Assembly (NCBI GenBank): GCA_031119595.1
Contig: JAVHXX010000101.1
Coordinates: forward strand, 1 to 10,743
Direction of reading: 5' to 3'
From: Patulibacter sp.
GTDB lineage: Bacteria > Actinomycetota > Thermoleophilia > Solirubrobacterales > Solirubrobacteraceae
Length of the DNA stretch: 10,743 nt
A program made the translations under genes and the position numbers. The notes beneath the pieces are model-generated. The model ran no database searches. It worked only from the letters and a program-made list of their open reading frames with translations, and was not told where the DNA came from. The stretch's first letter is position 1; every line of letters begins with the position of its first letter. Positions 1 through 5,850 of this stretch are shown here, piece after piece.

Positions 1-918
1 TGGATCCTGCACGTCACCGCCGCCATCTGCCTGACGATGGCCGCACCGTTCGCGCTCGTCCGATCCGACCAGCTCGTCTCGGTCGGGCGGGTCGTGGTGT
101 GGGTCGGGGCCGGCGTCATCACCCTGCTCGTGGCCACCAGCTACCCGGTCGGGTGGTTCGCGCTCTTCTATCTCTGGCCACTGCTCGGCGCCGCGTACGT
201 GCACACCCGCGGCGGATTCGCCGGATATGTCGCCACGGTGCTCGCCGCCTACGGCGCCGCGCTCGCGATCAACGGCCACCACACCGGCGCGGCCTTTCCC
301 ACGCTCGACTACCTCATGTTCGTGTTGGCCACGTCGACGGTGATGGCCGCCGTGCGGGGCCTGCGCGAGGGCCTCGACGTGCTCCTGGACCAGCTCCAGG
401 TGCTGTCGTCGACGGATGCGCTCACGGGGCTCGCGAACCGCCGCACCTTCGAGCAGGAGTTCGCGAGGTGCTCCGAGCACGCGACGAAGACCGGTGATGC
501 CCTCACCGTCCTGCTCTTCGACCTCGACCACTTCAAGGCCATCAACGACCTCTACGGCCATCCGGCCGGCGACGAAGCCCTGCGGCGGTTCGCGGGGCTG
601 CTCGCCGACGCGCAGCGCCCGGGCGACACCGCCGCCCGCATCGGCGGCGAGGAGTTCGCGCTCATCATGCGCGGCGCCGACGCCGCGGTGGCATCGAACT
701 TCGCGACCGACTTCGGCGCGGTCCTGCGCGCCGATGGTGTGACCGGGGAGGGGCGCCCGCCGCTGACGGTGAGCATCGGTGTGGCCGAACTCACCACGCA
801 GACCGCAAGCTCCAGCACCCTGCTCATCGAGGCCGACCGTGCGCTCTACGAGGCCAAGCGGACCGGCCGCGACCGCGTGGTCGTGGCGCGGCGTTCCATG
901 GCCGCCGGCGCCGACTGA
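1..918 (+). CDS. Membrane-anchored GGDEF diguanylate cyclase (5'-truncated by window edge)
   Basis: Predicted diguanylate cyclase, making the second messenger c-di-GMP from two GTP. The frame is open to the window edge (it reads WILHVTAAICLT before the first internal Met at 37), so the true start is probably upstream. Numbering from that Met, residues about 15-110 hold several hydrophobic stretches consistent with transmembrane helices, followed by a short linker and the GGDEF domain from D127 (DALTGLANRR). The domain shows the FDLDHFKAIND metal/substrate segment and an intact signature GGEEF at 203-207. RPGD ends five residues before it, matching the RxxD inhibitory I-site, so product feedback inhibition is expected. 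No recognisable soluble sensor domain is seen; the membrane part may be the sensor. It converges with the lipoprotein gene, with a 16-bp gap. Family assignment is secure; the signal sensed is unknown. Confidence 0.93.
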   Translation, partial: WILHVTAAICLTMAAPFALVRSDQLVSVGRVVVWVGAGVITLLVATSYPVGWFALFYLWPLLGAAYVHTRGGFAGYVATVLAAYGAALAINGHHTGAAFPTLDYLMFVLATSTVMAAVRGLREGLDVLLDQLQVLSSTDALTGLANRRTFEQEFARCSEHATKTGDALTVLLFDLDHFKAINDLYGHPAGDEALRRFAGLLADAQRPGDTAARIGGEEFALIMRGADAAVASNFATDFGAVLRADGVTGEGRPPLTVSIGVAELTTQTASSSTLLIEADRALYEAKRTGRDRVVVARRSMAAGAD

Positions 919-932
919 GCCGACCGCCGGCG
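903..932. terminator. GC hairpin in the GGDEF/lipoprotein convergent junction
   Basis: The self-complementary octamer CGCCGGCG occurs at 903-910 and again at 925-932 and can form an 8-bp stem with a 14-nt loop. It spans the GGDEF stop codon and lies just beyond the stop of the opposing lipoprotein gene. There is no T-tract on either strand. It may be a bidirectional terminator, but such GC-rich octamers arise easily by chance at this base composition. Confidence 0.3.
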
Positions 933-934
933 CG

Positions 935-1396
935 CTACTTCTGGAGTTGCGCGTTGATGTCGGAGATGAGCTTGGCTTCCTTCGTCGACAGCGTCGTCGT
1001 GTAGCCGGTGGCCTTCTTCAGCACGTTGCTGACGGTGGTCGGGGTGGCCTTCTCGACCTGCGGGGCGAGGTCCTTGAGGTTCGACCCGAAGTCGCGCATG
1101 AGCTGCACGTACTGCTGGTGATCCTGGGTGACCTCCTCGGGTGCCTTGATGCGCGCGAGATCGTCGGCGTCGGACTGGACCGCGGTGCCGAGCTCCGTGA
1201 GCTTCTCGGCGATGTCCTTCGGCGTCTTCGCCGTCTGCATCTCGGTGCTGAGCTTCTGCGCGTCGCCGGAGGTCTTGGCCTGGACCGCGGAAACCGCCTT
1301 CACGTACGCGTTCTTGTCGACGGCATCGCCGCCGCACCCGATGAGCGGCAGGGCGGTGAGAAGCAGGGCGGTTGCCGCAGCGGCGGGCTTGCGCAT
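935..1396 (-). CDS. Small helical lipoprotein, last gene of the ACAD/SDR/kinase operon
   Basis: Putative lipoprotein of 153 residues, function unknown. The N-terminus is a type II signal peptide: MRKP, a hydrophobic run at about 5-17, then the lipobox L18-I19-G20-C21 followed by Gly-Gly. The mature part is rich in Ala, Lys, Glu, Asp and Thr with few aromatics and looks almost entirely alpha-helical. A segment around ARIKAPEEVTQDHQQYVQLM resembles the small helical-bundle lipoproteins common in actinobacteria, which have no assigned activity. It should be anchored on the outer face of the cytoplasmic membrane. It begins 46 bp after the histidine-phosphatase-fold gene on the same strand. I see no good ribosome binding site, and the gap contains a small GGATC-GCC-GATCC dyad (1417-1429), so expression as part of the operon is likely but not certain. 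Confidence 0.8.
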   Translation of the reverse strand: MRKPAAAATALLLTALPLIGCGGDAVDKNAYVKAVSAVQAKTSGDAQKLSTEMQTAKTPKDIAEKLTELGTAVQSDADDLARIKAPEEVTQDHQQYVQLMRDFGSNLKDLAPQVEKATPTTVSNVLKKATGYTTTLSTKEAKLISDINAQLQK

Positions 1397-1442
1397 GGAG
1401 GAGGCTCGTTTCGGAGGGATCGCCGATCCTCTCGGGACGGGG

Positions 1443-2288
1443 TCAGCGGTAGGTGACCTTCACGCCGGGGGCACCTTCGAGGTGTCCGTGGTCGTTGAAG
1501 GAGATCAAGGATATGCCTCGCTGCCCGCGAACGACTTTGGTCACCGAGGTGTTGACCATCACCCGGTGCAACCCGGGCCAACGGTGGGACGGGATGCCGA
1601 TCAGCGGGGCGATGGCCGCAGCGATGGTCCCCGCGGAACTCACCACGAGGGTGGTGCCGGACTGCTGGGACGTCGCGTCGAGCGCGGCCGTGATGCGGTC
1701 GTTGTACTGCGTGAACGTCTCCACGCCGTCCCCGGCAGGCGCTGCCGGGAGATCCAGTTCGTGGTCGCCCGCCGGCGGCCGGCGGACCACCGATCCGTCG
1801 CGCGGGTCGATCACCGCCTGGGCGGCCTCGTCCGGGCCCTCGTCGTCTCCGGCGTCGACCTGCGCGGCGAGCCGCAAGGCCGTCGCCGCGTCCTCCGGAC
1901 GGGCGTCCTGCGCCACCCAGTGCAGCAGCGCCTTGTCGATGATCTCCTGCAGGCGGCGGTTCGGGTTCCCGGTCCGGGCCAGGTCGGCGACCATCAACCA
2001 GTGCTTGCGGTACATCGGCTTCACGCGCGCGATGAGCGGCATGTGGTCGTACTCGTTCCACGCGGGATCGATCGCGGTCGGCCGGCCGCCGAGCGAGCTC
2101 GACAGGATCTCGGCGGTCTCCCGTTGCCGGTCGAGATCGCCGCTGACGATCCGGTCGACCTTCACCCCGCGCAGGTTGAGCACCTCGCCGAGCCGCCGGG
2201 CCTGGGCCTGCCCGTGGTCCGAGAGGCGGTCGTACGTCCCCATGCCGAAGGTCGCCTGGCCGTGTCGGACGAGGATGAGGACGCTCAC
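1443..2288 (-). CDS. Histidine phosphatase superfamily protein lacking the second catalytic His
   Basis: Member of the histidine phosphatase (phosphoglycerate-mutase-like) superfamily, 281 residues, GTG start. The nucleophile motif R8-H9-G10 sits in the usual N-terminal strand, followed by the SGDLDRQRETAE segment (49-60) with a conserved phosphate-pocket Arg, and NEYDH (78-82) with a possible general acid. The C-terminal motif, normally VSHG, reads V216-S217-S218-A219-G220, so the second pocket His is a Ser. From memory, a subfamily with TSGG at this place and NEFDH earlier shares this feature, so it is probably not a simple loss. Residues about 130-188 form an acidic, Ala/Pro/Asp-rich insertion that looks disordered. 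It lies 40 bp after the kinase gene, so a role on a phosphorylated intermediate or as a housekeeping hydrolase for that pathway is plausible. The substrate cannot be named. Confidence 0.87.
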   Translation of the reverse strand: MSVLILVRHGQATFGMGTYDRLSDHGQAQARRLGEVLNLRGVKVDRIVSGDLDRQRETAEILSSSLGGRPTAIDPAWNEYDHMPLIARVKPMYRKHWLMVADLARTGNPNRRLQEIIDKALLHWVAQDARPEDAATALRLAAQVDAGDDEGPDEAAQAVIDPRDGSVVRRPPAGDHELDLPAAPAGDGVETFTQYNDRITAALDATSQQSGTTLVVSSAGTIAAAIAPLIGIPSHRWPGLHRVMVNTSVTKVVRGQRGISLISFNDHGHLEGAPGVKVTYR

Positions 2289-2326
2289 GTCGGTGCTTCG
2301 ATCCGGGGGAGGTCGTGGAGGGTCAT
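2285..2326 (-). CDS. Possible 13-codon bridging ORF between kinase and phosphatase genes
   Basis: Just two bases after the kinase stop codon, an ATG opens a 13-codon frame (MTLHDLPRIEAPT) whose TGA overlaps the GTG start of the phosphatase gene as GTGA. A GAGG lies about 10 bases before its ATG, inside the end of the kinase gene, whereas the GTG itself has no clear ribosome binding site. It could carry ribosomes across the 40-bp gap by termination and reinitiation. Short open frames are frequent in such GC-rich DNA, so this may be chance. Confidence 0.2.
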   Translation of the reverse strand: MTLHDLPRIEAPT

Positions 2327-2328
2327 GG

Positions 2329-3402
2329 TCAGGTGCCTCGGATCAGCCGGCGACACCGGAAGTCGAAGTAGTTGACGGCCACCCAGTAGCGCTTGAACGT
2401 GGGGTTCGTGGTCTGGCCGAGGTGATAACGACGGTATATCTGCTGGATGATGACGGCAAGGCGGAACAGCCCGAAGACCTCGTAGAAGCGCCAGTCGTCG
2501 ATGGCGAGGCCGCTCTGCTCACCGTAGTACCGGACGACCTCGTCGCGGGTGAGCATGCCCGGGGCATGCGTGGGCTGGCGCCGCATCCACTGCATCGCTC
2601 CGCTGTCCCCGGCCTCGATCCAGTACGCCAGCGCGCCGCCGAGGTCCATGAGCGGGTCCCCGAGGGTCGCCATCTCCCAGTCGAGCACGCCGACGATGCG
2701 GCTCGGGTCATCCGGGGCGAGCACGACGTTGTCGAGGCGGTAGTCGTTGTGGATGACGCAGTTCTTCACGTCGGCCGGCTGGTGGGCGTCGAGCCAGCGC
2801 ATGACCTTCTCGAACGACGGCACGTTCCAGGTCTTCGCGGCCCGGTAGCGCTTCGACCATCCGGCGACCTGCCGGGCCACGTAGCCCTCGCCGCGCCCGA
2901 TCTCGGCGAGACCGGGTTGGGTCGGGTCGACGGCGTGGAGGGTGACGAGGTTGTCGATGAACGACCGGCAGAGATCGCCGAGGCCGTCCGGAGTGAGGCC
3001 CAGGTCCGGCGGGATCGTCGACCGCAGGATCGTGCCCTCGAGCTTCTGCATCACGTAGAAGTCCGCGCCGATGACGCTCTCGTCGGTGCAGAGCGCCACC
3101 ATCTCCGGAACCGACGGGAAGGTCGGCTTCAGCGCACGCTGGACGCGGAACTCCCGGCCCATGTCGTGGGCGGACGCGATCTTCGCGCCGGCCGGCGGCC
3201 GACGCAGGATCAGCTGGAGCTCGGGGTAAGTGAGCTGGTAGGTGAGGTTCGACGCGCCCTTCGAGAACTGCTGGATCTCCGGCAGGCCCGTCGGAGCGAA
3301 GTCCGTCGCGTTCGCGCGCAGCCAGGCGTCGACCGCCTCGGCGTCGAAGCGATCCTCGTCGCGGACGGCACCGACGTCGGCGCCCTTGGGCGTCATGCTC
3401 AT
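2329..3402 (-). CDS. APH-fold kinase, ACAD10/ACAD11 N-terminal-type (putative 4-hydroxyacyl-CoA kinase)
   Basis: Aminoglycoside-phosphotransferase-fold small-molecule kinase of 357 residues. The chosen start (MSMTPKGAD) overlaps the upstream SDR stop as ATGA, which favours it over longer open frames. The N-lobe has QQFSKGASNLTY (Gly-rich nucleotide loop) and LILRRPP with the ATP-binding basic residue; the C-lobe has the Brenner motif H218-N-D220-YRLD-N225 (catalytic Asp220, metal Asn225) and the metal-binding D241-W-E. The run from QFSKG through SVIGADFYVM to LDWEMATLGDP closely follows the kinase domain of human ACAD11, not antibiotic-resistance enzymes. Known relatives (ACAD10/11, LvaA of the levulinate pathway) act in 4-hydroxyacyl-CoA breakdown by phosphorylating the 4-hydroxyl. 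I infer the same here from co-transcription with an ACAD11-like dehydrogenase and an SDR. Chain length of the substrate is unknown. Confidence 0.9.
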   Translation of the reverse strand: MSMTPKGADVGAVRDEDRFDAEAVDAWLRANATDFAPTGLPEIQQFSKGASNLTYQLTYPELQLILRRPPAGAKIASAHDMGREFRVQRALKPTFPSVPEMVALCTDESVIGADFYVMQKLEGTILRSTIPPDLGLTPDGLGDLCRSFIDNLVTLHAVDPTQPGLAEIGRGEGYVARQVAGWSKRYRAAKTWNVPSFEKVMRWLDAHQPADVKNCVIHNDYRLDNVVLAPDDPSRIVGVLDWEMATLGDPLMDLGGALAYWIEAGDSGAMQWMRRQPTHAPGMLTRDEVVRYYGEQSGLAIDDWRFYEVFGLFRLAVIIQQIYRRYHLGQTTNPTFKRYWVAVNYFDFRCRRLIRGT

Positions 3403-4355
3403 CGCGTCGGCGCGGCGTGCTTCTCCGCGCTCGCCCGGAGGCGCCGACCGGCCTGCGCGGCCTTGCTGCGGTAGAGCGACGGCACGAACCGCTTCACGAA
3501 CCAGGCGATCTTGCCGTCGCGGTCGGTGAGGACCAGGAACTTGCCCTCGTCGACGGCGTAGACGACCTGCTCGGCGATCGTGTCGGCCGAGGTCGTCGAG
3601 TTGGCGACGAGCTTGTTCACGGCGCGGACGACGTTCTCGTCGGGGGTACGCAGGCGCTCGGCGAGGTTCGTCTTGAAGAAGTTCGGGCAGACGACCGTCG
3701 TGCTGATGCCGTACGGCGCGAGCTCGAAGCGCAGCGTCTCCGAGAGGGCGATCACCCCCGACTTCACGACGTTGTAGGAGGCCATCGTCGGCGGGTTGAT
3801 GAGCCCGGCGAGCGAGGCGGTGTTGACGATGTGCCCGGACCCCTGCTCCTTCATGAGCGGGATGAAGGTGCGGCATCCGGACACGACCCCGAGCAGGTTG
3901 ATGTCGATGACCCACCGCCAGTCCTCCAGCGACGTGAGCTCCATGCGCCCGCCCGTCGCGACACCGGCGTTGTTGACGACGACGTCGACGCCGCCCCACC
4001 GCTCGGCGACCCATTCACGTGCGGCGGCCCAGTCGTCCTCGTCGGTGACGTCGAGGGGGAGCGACGCGATGCGCGGTTCGGGCAGCGGCCCCTTCTTGCC
4101 GTGCGTGGTGAGCCGCTCCGCGACCTGCTCGCCGGTGGTCGACCGGAGCGGCAGCGCGGCGAGGCGCCCGGCCTCGCGGGCCGCGCCGTCGCCGTCCTGA
4201 TCGGTGAGGAGGACGTTCCAGCCGCGGCGCGTCCACGCCTCGGCGAGCGCCAGGCCGAGGCCCGACGCCGCGCCGGTGATCAGCACACGACGCTGCGCAC
4301 CCGGCACGGTGCGCGGGCGGCCGAGCAGGGCGCGGGCGGGCTTGATCGGATCCAT
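3399..4355 (-). CDS. Classical short-chain dehydrogenase/reductase in the ACAD/kinase operon
   Basis: NAD(P)-dependent oxidoreductase of the classical SDR family, 318 residues, somewhat longer than the usual 250 because of a 20-residue N-terminal lead and a C-terminal extension. Visible motifs are T27-G-AAS-G-L-G34 (cofactor loop), D52 at the end of beta-2 (favouring NAD over NADP), N128-N-A-G131, and the catalytic set N153, S181, Y194 and K198. A loop of about 25 residues after beta-2 (around 70-95) is longer than normal. An AGGAG at 4366-4370, ten bases before the ATG, supports the start. It follows the dehydrogenase gene by 30 bp and overlaps the kinase gene by 4 bp (ATGA), implying translational coupling to the kinase. 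By analogy with LvaD of the levulinate pathway it may interconvert 4-oxo- and 4-hydroxyacyl-CoA; the alternative is a general 3-hydroxyacyl or alcohol dehydrogenase. Confidence 0.93.
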   Translation of the reverse strand: MDPIKPARALLGRPRTVPGAQRRVLITGAASGLGLALAEAWTRRGWNVLLTDQDGDGAAREAGRLAALPLRSTTGEQVAERLTTHGKKGPLPEPRIASLPLDVTDEDDWAAAREWVAERWGGVDVVVNNAGVATGGRMELTSLEDWRWVIDINLLGVVSGCRTFIPLMKEQGSGHIVNTASLAGLINPPTMASYNVVKSGVIALSETLRFELAPYGISTTVVCPNFFKTNLAERLRTPDENVVRAVNKLVANSTTSADTIAEQVVYAVDEGKFLVLTDRDGKIAWFVKRFVPSLYRSKAAQAGRRLRASAEKHAAPTR

Positions 4356-4385
4356 GGACTCAGAACTCCTGGCGACGGGCGTGGC

Positions 4386-5615
4386 CTAGCGGCCGGACCA
4401 CTTGCCAGCACCGTACTTCGCCAGCTCGAGCCGGGCGAGTACCCCCTGGTGAACCTCGTCCGGACCGTCGGCGAGACGGAGCGAGCGGGCGGCGGCGTAC
4501 GCGGCGGCGAGCGGGAAGTCGTCGCTCATGCCCGCGCCGCCGTGGAGCTGGATCGCCATGTCGATCACGTCGCAGGCCATGCGCGGTGCAGCCACCTTGA
4601 TCGCGGACACCGCAGCGAGGGCTTCGGGGCGTTTTTCGTCGAGCAGCCAGGCGGCCTGGAGGACGAGCAGCCGGGTCTGGTCGATCGCGATACGGGCGTC
4701 GGCGATGCGCTCGCGGTTGCCGCCGAGGTTGATGATCGGCTTGCCGAAGGCGGTGCGGCTCATCCCGCGCTTGATCGCGAGGTCGAGGGCCATCTCGGCG
4801 AGGCCGATGAGACGCATGCAGTGGTGCACGCGACCGGGTCCGAGACGCGCCTGCGCGATCACGAACGCCTGGCCGGGGCCACCGATGAACGCGGACGACG
4901 GCAGGCGCACGTCGGTGAAGGTCACCTCGCCGTGGCCGCCGGGCTCGTCGTAGAAGCCGAGGGTGGGGAGGAGGCGCTCGACCTTCACGCCCGGAGCGTT
5001 CTTCGGGATGAGGACCATCGAGTGCCGATGGTGGCGGTCGGCCTCAGGGTCGGTGAGGCCCATGAAGAGGAGGACCTCGCAGTTCGGGTGGCCGATGCCG
5101 GTGCTCCACCACTTGCGCCCGTTGATCACGACCTCGTCGCCCTCGACGGTGGCCGTGGCCTGCATGTTCGTGGCGTCGGAGGAGGCGACGTCCGGCTCCG
5201 TCATGCAGAACGCGGACCGGATCTCACCGGCGAGCAGCGGCTCCAGGTAGGTCGCCTTCTGCTCGTCCGTGCCGAACATGTGGATCACCTCCATGTTGCC
5301 GGTGTCCGGGGCGTTGCAGTTGCAGACCTCCGGGGCGATGATCGAGCGGCCCATGCGCTCGGCGAGCGGCGCGTAGTCGACGTTGCTGAGGCCCGCACCG
5401 TGGTGCGGGTCGGGGAGGAAGAGGTTCCAGAGGCCGAGCGCCTTGGCCTTCGCCTTGAGCTCCTCCATCTGCGGCGGCTGCACCCAGCGGTCGGCGGGGT
5501 TCTTCGCGAGCATCTCGCGCAGCATCGGCTCCTCGACCGGTTCGATCTCGTCCGTGAAGAACTGCTCGAACCGCGCGATGAGCTCGGTCGTCTGCGGAGA
5601 GTGGTCGAAGTTCAT
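4386..5615 (-). CDS. Acyl-CoA dehydrogenase family protein, ACAD10/ACAD11-like
   Basis: FAD-dependent acyl-CoA dehydrogenase fold, 409 residues, typical length. The start MNFDHSPQ is where family similarity begins, with a GAGG shortly upstream; longer frames run into the control region and look non-coding. In order: N-terminal helical domain; CNAPDTGNMEV; the flavin loop CMTEPDVASSDATN; INGRKWWSTG; the C-terminal domain with GPGRVHHCMRLIG (H264-H265); and ADGPDEVH (D383-H389). These last two motifs, and PDTGNMEV, are hallmarks of the ACAD10/11 group. Where ordinary enzymes carry the catalytic Glu of EGT, this protein, like ACAD11, has Asp383. In that group the enzyme handles 4-phosphoacyl-CoA made by the partner kinase, ending in an enoyl-CoA. 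In humans the kinase and dehydrogenase are one polypeptide; here they are separate genes in one operon. It is the first gene of the operon, facing the TetR gene. Confidence 0.94.
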   Translation of the reverse strand: MNFDHSPQTTELIARFEQFFTDEIEPVEEPMLREMLAKNPADRWVQPPQMEELKAKAKALGLWNLFLPDPHHGAGLSNVDYAPLAERMGRSIIAPEVCNCNAPDTGNMEVIHMFGTDEQKATYLEPLLAGEIRSAFCMTEPDVASSDATNMQATATVEGDEVVINGRKWWSTGIGHPNCEVLLFMGLTDPEADRHHRHSMVLIPKNAPGVKVERLLPTLGFYDEPGGHGEVTFTDVRLPSSAFIGGPGQAFVIAQARLGPGRVHHCMRLIGLAEMALDLAIKRGMSRTAFGKPIINLGGNRERIADARIAIDQTRLLVLQAAWLLDEKRPEALAAVSAIKVAAPRMACDVIDMAIQLHGGAGMSDDFPLAAAYAAARSLRLADGPDEVHQGVLARLELAKYGAGKWSGR

Positions 5616-5684
5616 CGTCGCCTCGCGGTTCGGGGTCGCGCTGCTGTGGGACGCAGACCGGCATCGTGAGGGGAGGCCGACCCG

Positions 5685-5702
5685 ACAAGGCGCATGCCTT
5701 GT
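5685..5702. promoter_or_regulatory. Second dyad ACAAGGC-GCAT-GCCTTGT
   Basis: Two perfect 7-bp arms, ACAAGGC (5685-5691) and GCCTTGT (5696-5702), are separated by GCAT. It overlaps the left end of the 17-bp palindrome by two bases; the centres are 15.5 bp apart, about one and a half helical turns. It could be a second operator for the same or another regulator, or could form a hairpin in the operon's leader transcript. The half-site differs from that of the neighbouring palindrome. Confidence 0.45.
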
Positions 5703-5717
5703 TGAGCAGTGCTCAAC
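5701..5717. promoter_or_regulatory. 17-bp palindromic operator, likely TetR-family binding site
   Basis: GTTGAGCA-G-TGCTCAAC is a perfect inverted repeat with 8-bp arms around one central base (5709). After a 3-bp mismatch on each side the symmetry resumes with ATGC (5694-5697) and GCAT (5721-5724), so the dyad spans 31 bp. Size and form suit a TetR-family dimer or pair of dimers. It lies between a TetR gene and the divergent operon, the usual place for an autoregulated repressor site. That this regulator binds here is an inference from position. Confidence 0.7.
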
Positions 5718-5778
5718 GGAGCATACGCCAAGTTGGCCGCTCACGATGCCGGACGCCGGCGGCGGTCTGCGATATCGG

Positions 5779-5784
5779 TATTCT
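5779..5784 (+). promoter_or_regulatory. Possible -10 element (TATTCT) for the TetR gene
   Basis: TATTCT fits the loose actinobacterial TANNNT -10 consensus and lies six bases before a GTG codon at 5791 that opens a 19-codon frame overlapping the TetR start. No -35 match is seen 16-19 bp upstream. Assignment rests on position and consensus only. Confidence 0.35.
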
Positions 5785-5790
5785 GATCGT

Positions 5791-5850
5791 GTGACCGGCG
5801 GCACTCTCGTTTTCCCCCTTTCGAGCCCCGACCGCAGCGCATGGCGGTGA
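5791..5850 (+). CDS. Possible 19-codon leaderless upstream ORF overlapping the TetR start
   Basis: A GTG at 5791, six bases after the possible -10 TATTCT, is where a leaderless actinobacterial transcript could begin. The frame runs 19 codons (GTG ACC GGC start, ending in SAWR) and stops at 5848-5850, ten bases inside the TetR gene, whose ATG at 5841 has no clear ribosome binding site. Translation of this short frame could deliver ribosomes to the regulator's start. No similarity to any peptide is recognised, and chance occurrence is quite possible. Confidence 0.25.
   Translation: MTGGTLVFPLSSPDRSAWR

Larger units (their letters stand above)
5658..5752. repeat. Perfect 13-bp inverted repeat flanking the operator
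   Basis: CCGGCATCGTGAG at 5658-5670 recurs as its exact reverse complement at 5740-5752, with 69 bp between. The two copies bracket both palindromes nearly symmetrically (centre 5705). Read in the direction of transcription, the copy nearest each gene has the same sequence, CTCACGATGCCGG, 42 bp before the ACAD start and 88 bp before the TetR start. This looks like the same element placed in each divergent promoter region. Function unknown. Confidence 0.6.
5616..5840. promoter_or_regulatory. Divergent control region between the ACAD operon and the TetR gene
   Basis: This 225-bp gap must contain the promoters of both the leftward five-gene operon and the rightward regulator gene. It holds a perfect 17-bp palindrome, an overlapping 18-bp dyad and a widely spaced perfect 13-bp inverted repeat, all centred within about 15 bp of each other (5693-5709). 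On the minus strand TATGCT (complement of 5720-5725) is a possible -10 element for the operon, and it abuts the palindrome, so a bound repressor would block it. On the plus strand TATTCT (5779-5784) is a possible -10 for the regulator. No convincing -35 hexamer is seen for either. Confidence 0.75.

Noticed and set aside
1417..1429. GGATC-GCC-GATCC dyad between the phosphatase and lipoprotein genes as a terminator or attenuator.
   Set aside because: Only 5-bp arms and no T-tract; not enough to call, though it is noted in the lipoprotein entry.
3403..4014. A longer start for the APH-fold kinase inside the SDR gene.
   Set aside because: The extra translation is Arg/His-rich shadow sequence of the SDR; the ATGA overlap at 3399-3402 and the family length support the start used.
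1453..5669. Very long open frames on the plus strand opposite the five-gene operon.
   Set aside because: Their translations are low-complexity Arg/Ala/Val/Asp-rich strings with no motifs, and they mirror the codon bias of the minus-strand genes. They are antisense shadows.
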